From: Candidatus Methylomirabilota bacterium | GTDB taxonomy: Bacteria; Methylomirabilota; Methylomirabilia; Methylomirabilales; JACQHM01 | Direction of reading: 5' to 3' | Length of the DNA stretch: 6,558 bases | Assembly (NCBI GenBank): GCA_016199025.1 | Contig: JACQHM010000227.1 | Location: 1-6,558 of the forward strand | Shown: positions 5,497-6,558 of the stretch, piece by piece | Layout of the letters: each line of letters starts with the position of its first letter | How positions within the stretch are numbered: the stretch's first letter is position 1 | Program-made: the position numbers and the translations under genes | The notes under the pieces: generated by a model | The model's input: only the letters and a program-made list of their open reading frames with translations | Told to the model about the DNA's origin: nothing | Databases searched by the model: none

Positions 5497-6558
5497 TTAA
5501 GATATGAGGCTCATGAAGAGCAGGACGAGGGGAAGGAGGATCAGGACCAGGGCAGTCCCCCAGGCAAGAACGTTCGTCCAGCGGGAGTTGACGTAGGGGC
5601 CCATGACATCCCGGTCGTTGATGAGCTTCAGCATCAAAAACAGGACGAGGGGAAGGAGGATCCCGTTCAAAGTTTGAGAGAGAACCATGATCTTGAGGAG
5701 TGGGGCCTTCGGCCAGAGGGTGAGGGCGGCTCCGACGGCCACCATCCCCAGGTAGATGGCGAAGAAGCTGGGCGCTTCCTTCAGGGAGCGATCCACCCCC
5801 GTCTCCCACCCGAGGCTCTCGCAGACGGCGTAGGCCGTCGAGAGGGGCACGATGGCCGCGGAGAAGATCGAGGCATTCAAGAGTCCAAGGGCGAAGAGGA
5901 GGGAGGCGTATCGGCCGGCGAAGGGCCGGATGGCCATGGCCGCCTGCCCTGCCGTCTCGACCCGAACCCCGTGGGCGTAGAGGGTGGCCCCGCAGGAGAC
6001 GATGATGAAGAAGGCCACAGCAGTGGCCACGAGGCTCCCGAAGATGGCGTCCAGACGGGCGTAGCGGTACTGTTTGACCCGGACCCCTTTATCCACGATG
6101 GAGGATTGCAGGTAGAACTGCATCCAGGGGGCGATGGTCGTCCCCACCAGGGTGATCAGCATGAGGAGATAGTCCCGCTCGAGACGAACGGTCGGCTGGA
6201 TGGTCTGTCTGGCGATCTCAGGCCAGGGCGGATGGGCCAGGAAGGCGGAGATGATGTAGACGGTGTAAAAGAGACTGGCCCCCAGGAAGATCCGCTCGAC
6301 GATCCGGTACGTCCCCTTGACGACGAGCCAGCTCACCAGGGCCACGGCGAGGGGGACGGAGAGGTACCGGCTGACGCCGAAGATCTCCAACGACGCCGCC
6401 ACCCCGGCGAACTCCGAGGCCGTATTGGCCAGGTTCGCCAGGACCAGGATGCCCATGACCCCCAGGGTGATCCGAACGCCGAACCGCTCCCGGACCAGAT
6501 CGGCCAGGCCCTTCCCGGTCATGACCCCCATCCGGGTCCCCATCTCCTGGACGATGGC
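5497..6558 (-). CDS. SLC11/Nramp-family divalent cation transporter, NRMT (Mg2+)-like; N-terminus beyond window
   Basis: The frame is open to the right edge. The visible 353 residues begin AIVQEMGTRMGVMTGKGLAD, the TM2-TM3 region of Nramp proteins, so TM1 with its DPGN metal motif lies outside. About nine further hydrophobic helices follow, ending in ALVLILLPLVLLFMSLIS and TAA. TM6 reads GTTIAPWMQFYLQS (6103-6144) where classical Nramp Mn/Fe transporters have GATVMPHNLYLHS. The metal-coordinating Met is Ala, the first Ala is Thr, and the His is Trp. Met-to-Ala and Ala-to-Thr changes in TM6 are those described for Nramp-related magnesium transporters, which take hydrated Mg2+ or Mn2+ without proton coupling. 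The protein is an inner-membrane importer by family. TM1 is needed to confirm the subtype. The gene's 3' end is duplicated at 4333-4470, and a 22-base repeat lies within the gene (5521-5542, 5641-5662). Confidence 0.88.
   Translation of the reverse strand, partial: AIVQEMGTRMGVMTGKGLADLVRERFGVRITLGVMGILVLANLANTASEFAGVAASLEIFGVSRYLSVPLAVALVSWLVVKGTYRIVERIFLGASLFYTVYIISAFLAHPPWPEIARQTIQPTVRLERDYLLMLITLVGTTIAPWMQFYLQSSIVDKGVRVKQYRYARLDAIFGSLVATAVAFFIIVSCGATLYAHGVRVETAGQAAMAIRPFAGRYASLLFALGLLNASIFSAAIVPLSTAYAVCESLGWETGVDRSLKEAPSFFAIYLGMVAVGAALTLWPKAPLLKIMVLSQTLNGILLPLVLFLMLKLINDRDVMGPYVNSRWTNVLAWGTALVLILLPLVLLFMSLIS
5521..5662. repeat. Two copies of a 22-base direct repeat inside the transporter gene
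   Basis: Positions 5521-5542 and 5641-5662 are identical and lie exactly 120 bases (40 codons) apart, in the same frame. Both encode the minus-strand peptide ILLPLVL in two different membrane helices (TM10 and the last helix). In the orphan nramp fragment the position equivalent to 5521-5542 reads ILLTLLL and differs at five bases. Confidence 0.8.

Noticed and set aside
1..6558. CRISPR array, tRNA, rRNA or riboswitch
   Set aside because: No regularly spaced repeats, cloverleaf or rRNA-like stretches were seen on either strand.

Overview
The window is GC-rich bacterial DNA (roughly 60% by eye), and almost all of its coding sequence is on the minus strand. The lineage cannot be fixed from sequence alone. 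An SLC11/Nramp-family transporter, a deoxyhypusine-synthase-like protein, a JAMM metalloprotease and a large zinc-ribbon/cyclase/ATPase/TPR signalling protein suggest an environmental Gram-negative-type bacterium (for example Methylomirabilota/NC10-like or deltaproteobacterial). That placement is inference only.

Layout from left to right. (1) Positions 1-2603, minus: a giant class III adenylate cyclase fused to a STAND-type ATPase and TPR-like repeats. It is open for 867 codons, runs off the left edge, and has a good sigma70-type promoter upstream (2660-2689). (2) Positions 2717-2740: a strong hairpin that terminates the next minus-strand operon. (3) Positions 2783-4298, minus: a two-gene, translationally coupled operon of a deoxyhypusine-synthase-like protein followed one base later by a JAMM/MPN+ metalloprotease with a perfect metal-binding motif. 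(4) Positions 4333-4470, minus: an orphan fragment matching the last 45 codons of an Nramp-type transporter gene. (5) Positions 4540-5261, plus: a compact toxin-antitoxin cassette, made of an excisionase-type HTH antitoxin and a PIN-domain (VapC-like) toxin overlapping by ATGA. An AT-rich promoter with helically phased repeats lies in front. (6) About 5281-5411, minus: a decayed, frameshifted remnant of a second JAMM gene. (7) Positions 5497-6558, minus: an Nramp-family transporter, open at the right edge, whose TM6 motif is of the Nramp-related magnesium transporter (NRMT) type rather than the classical Mn/Fe type.

The main structural reading is that (4) and (6) are the two broken ends of what looks like a collapsed tandem duplication of an nramp-(DHS-like)-JAMM neighbourhood. 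The plus-strand toxin-antitoxin cassette sits exactly at the scar. The two nramp 3' ends are 120/140 identical without gaps, and most differences are synonymous, so both copies were probably functional paralogs before the collapse. The repeated association of a metal transporter, a DHS-like protein and a zinc-type JAMM protease suggests a conserved but uncharacterised functional unit.
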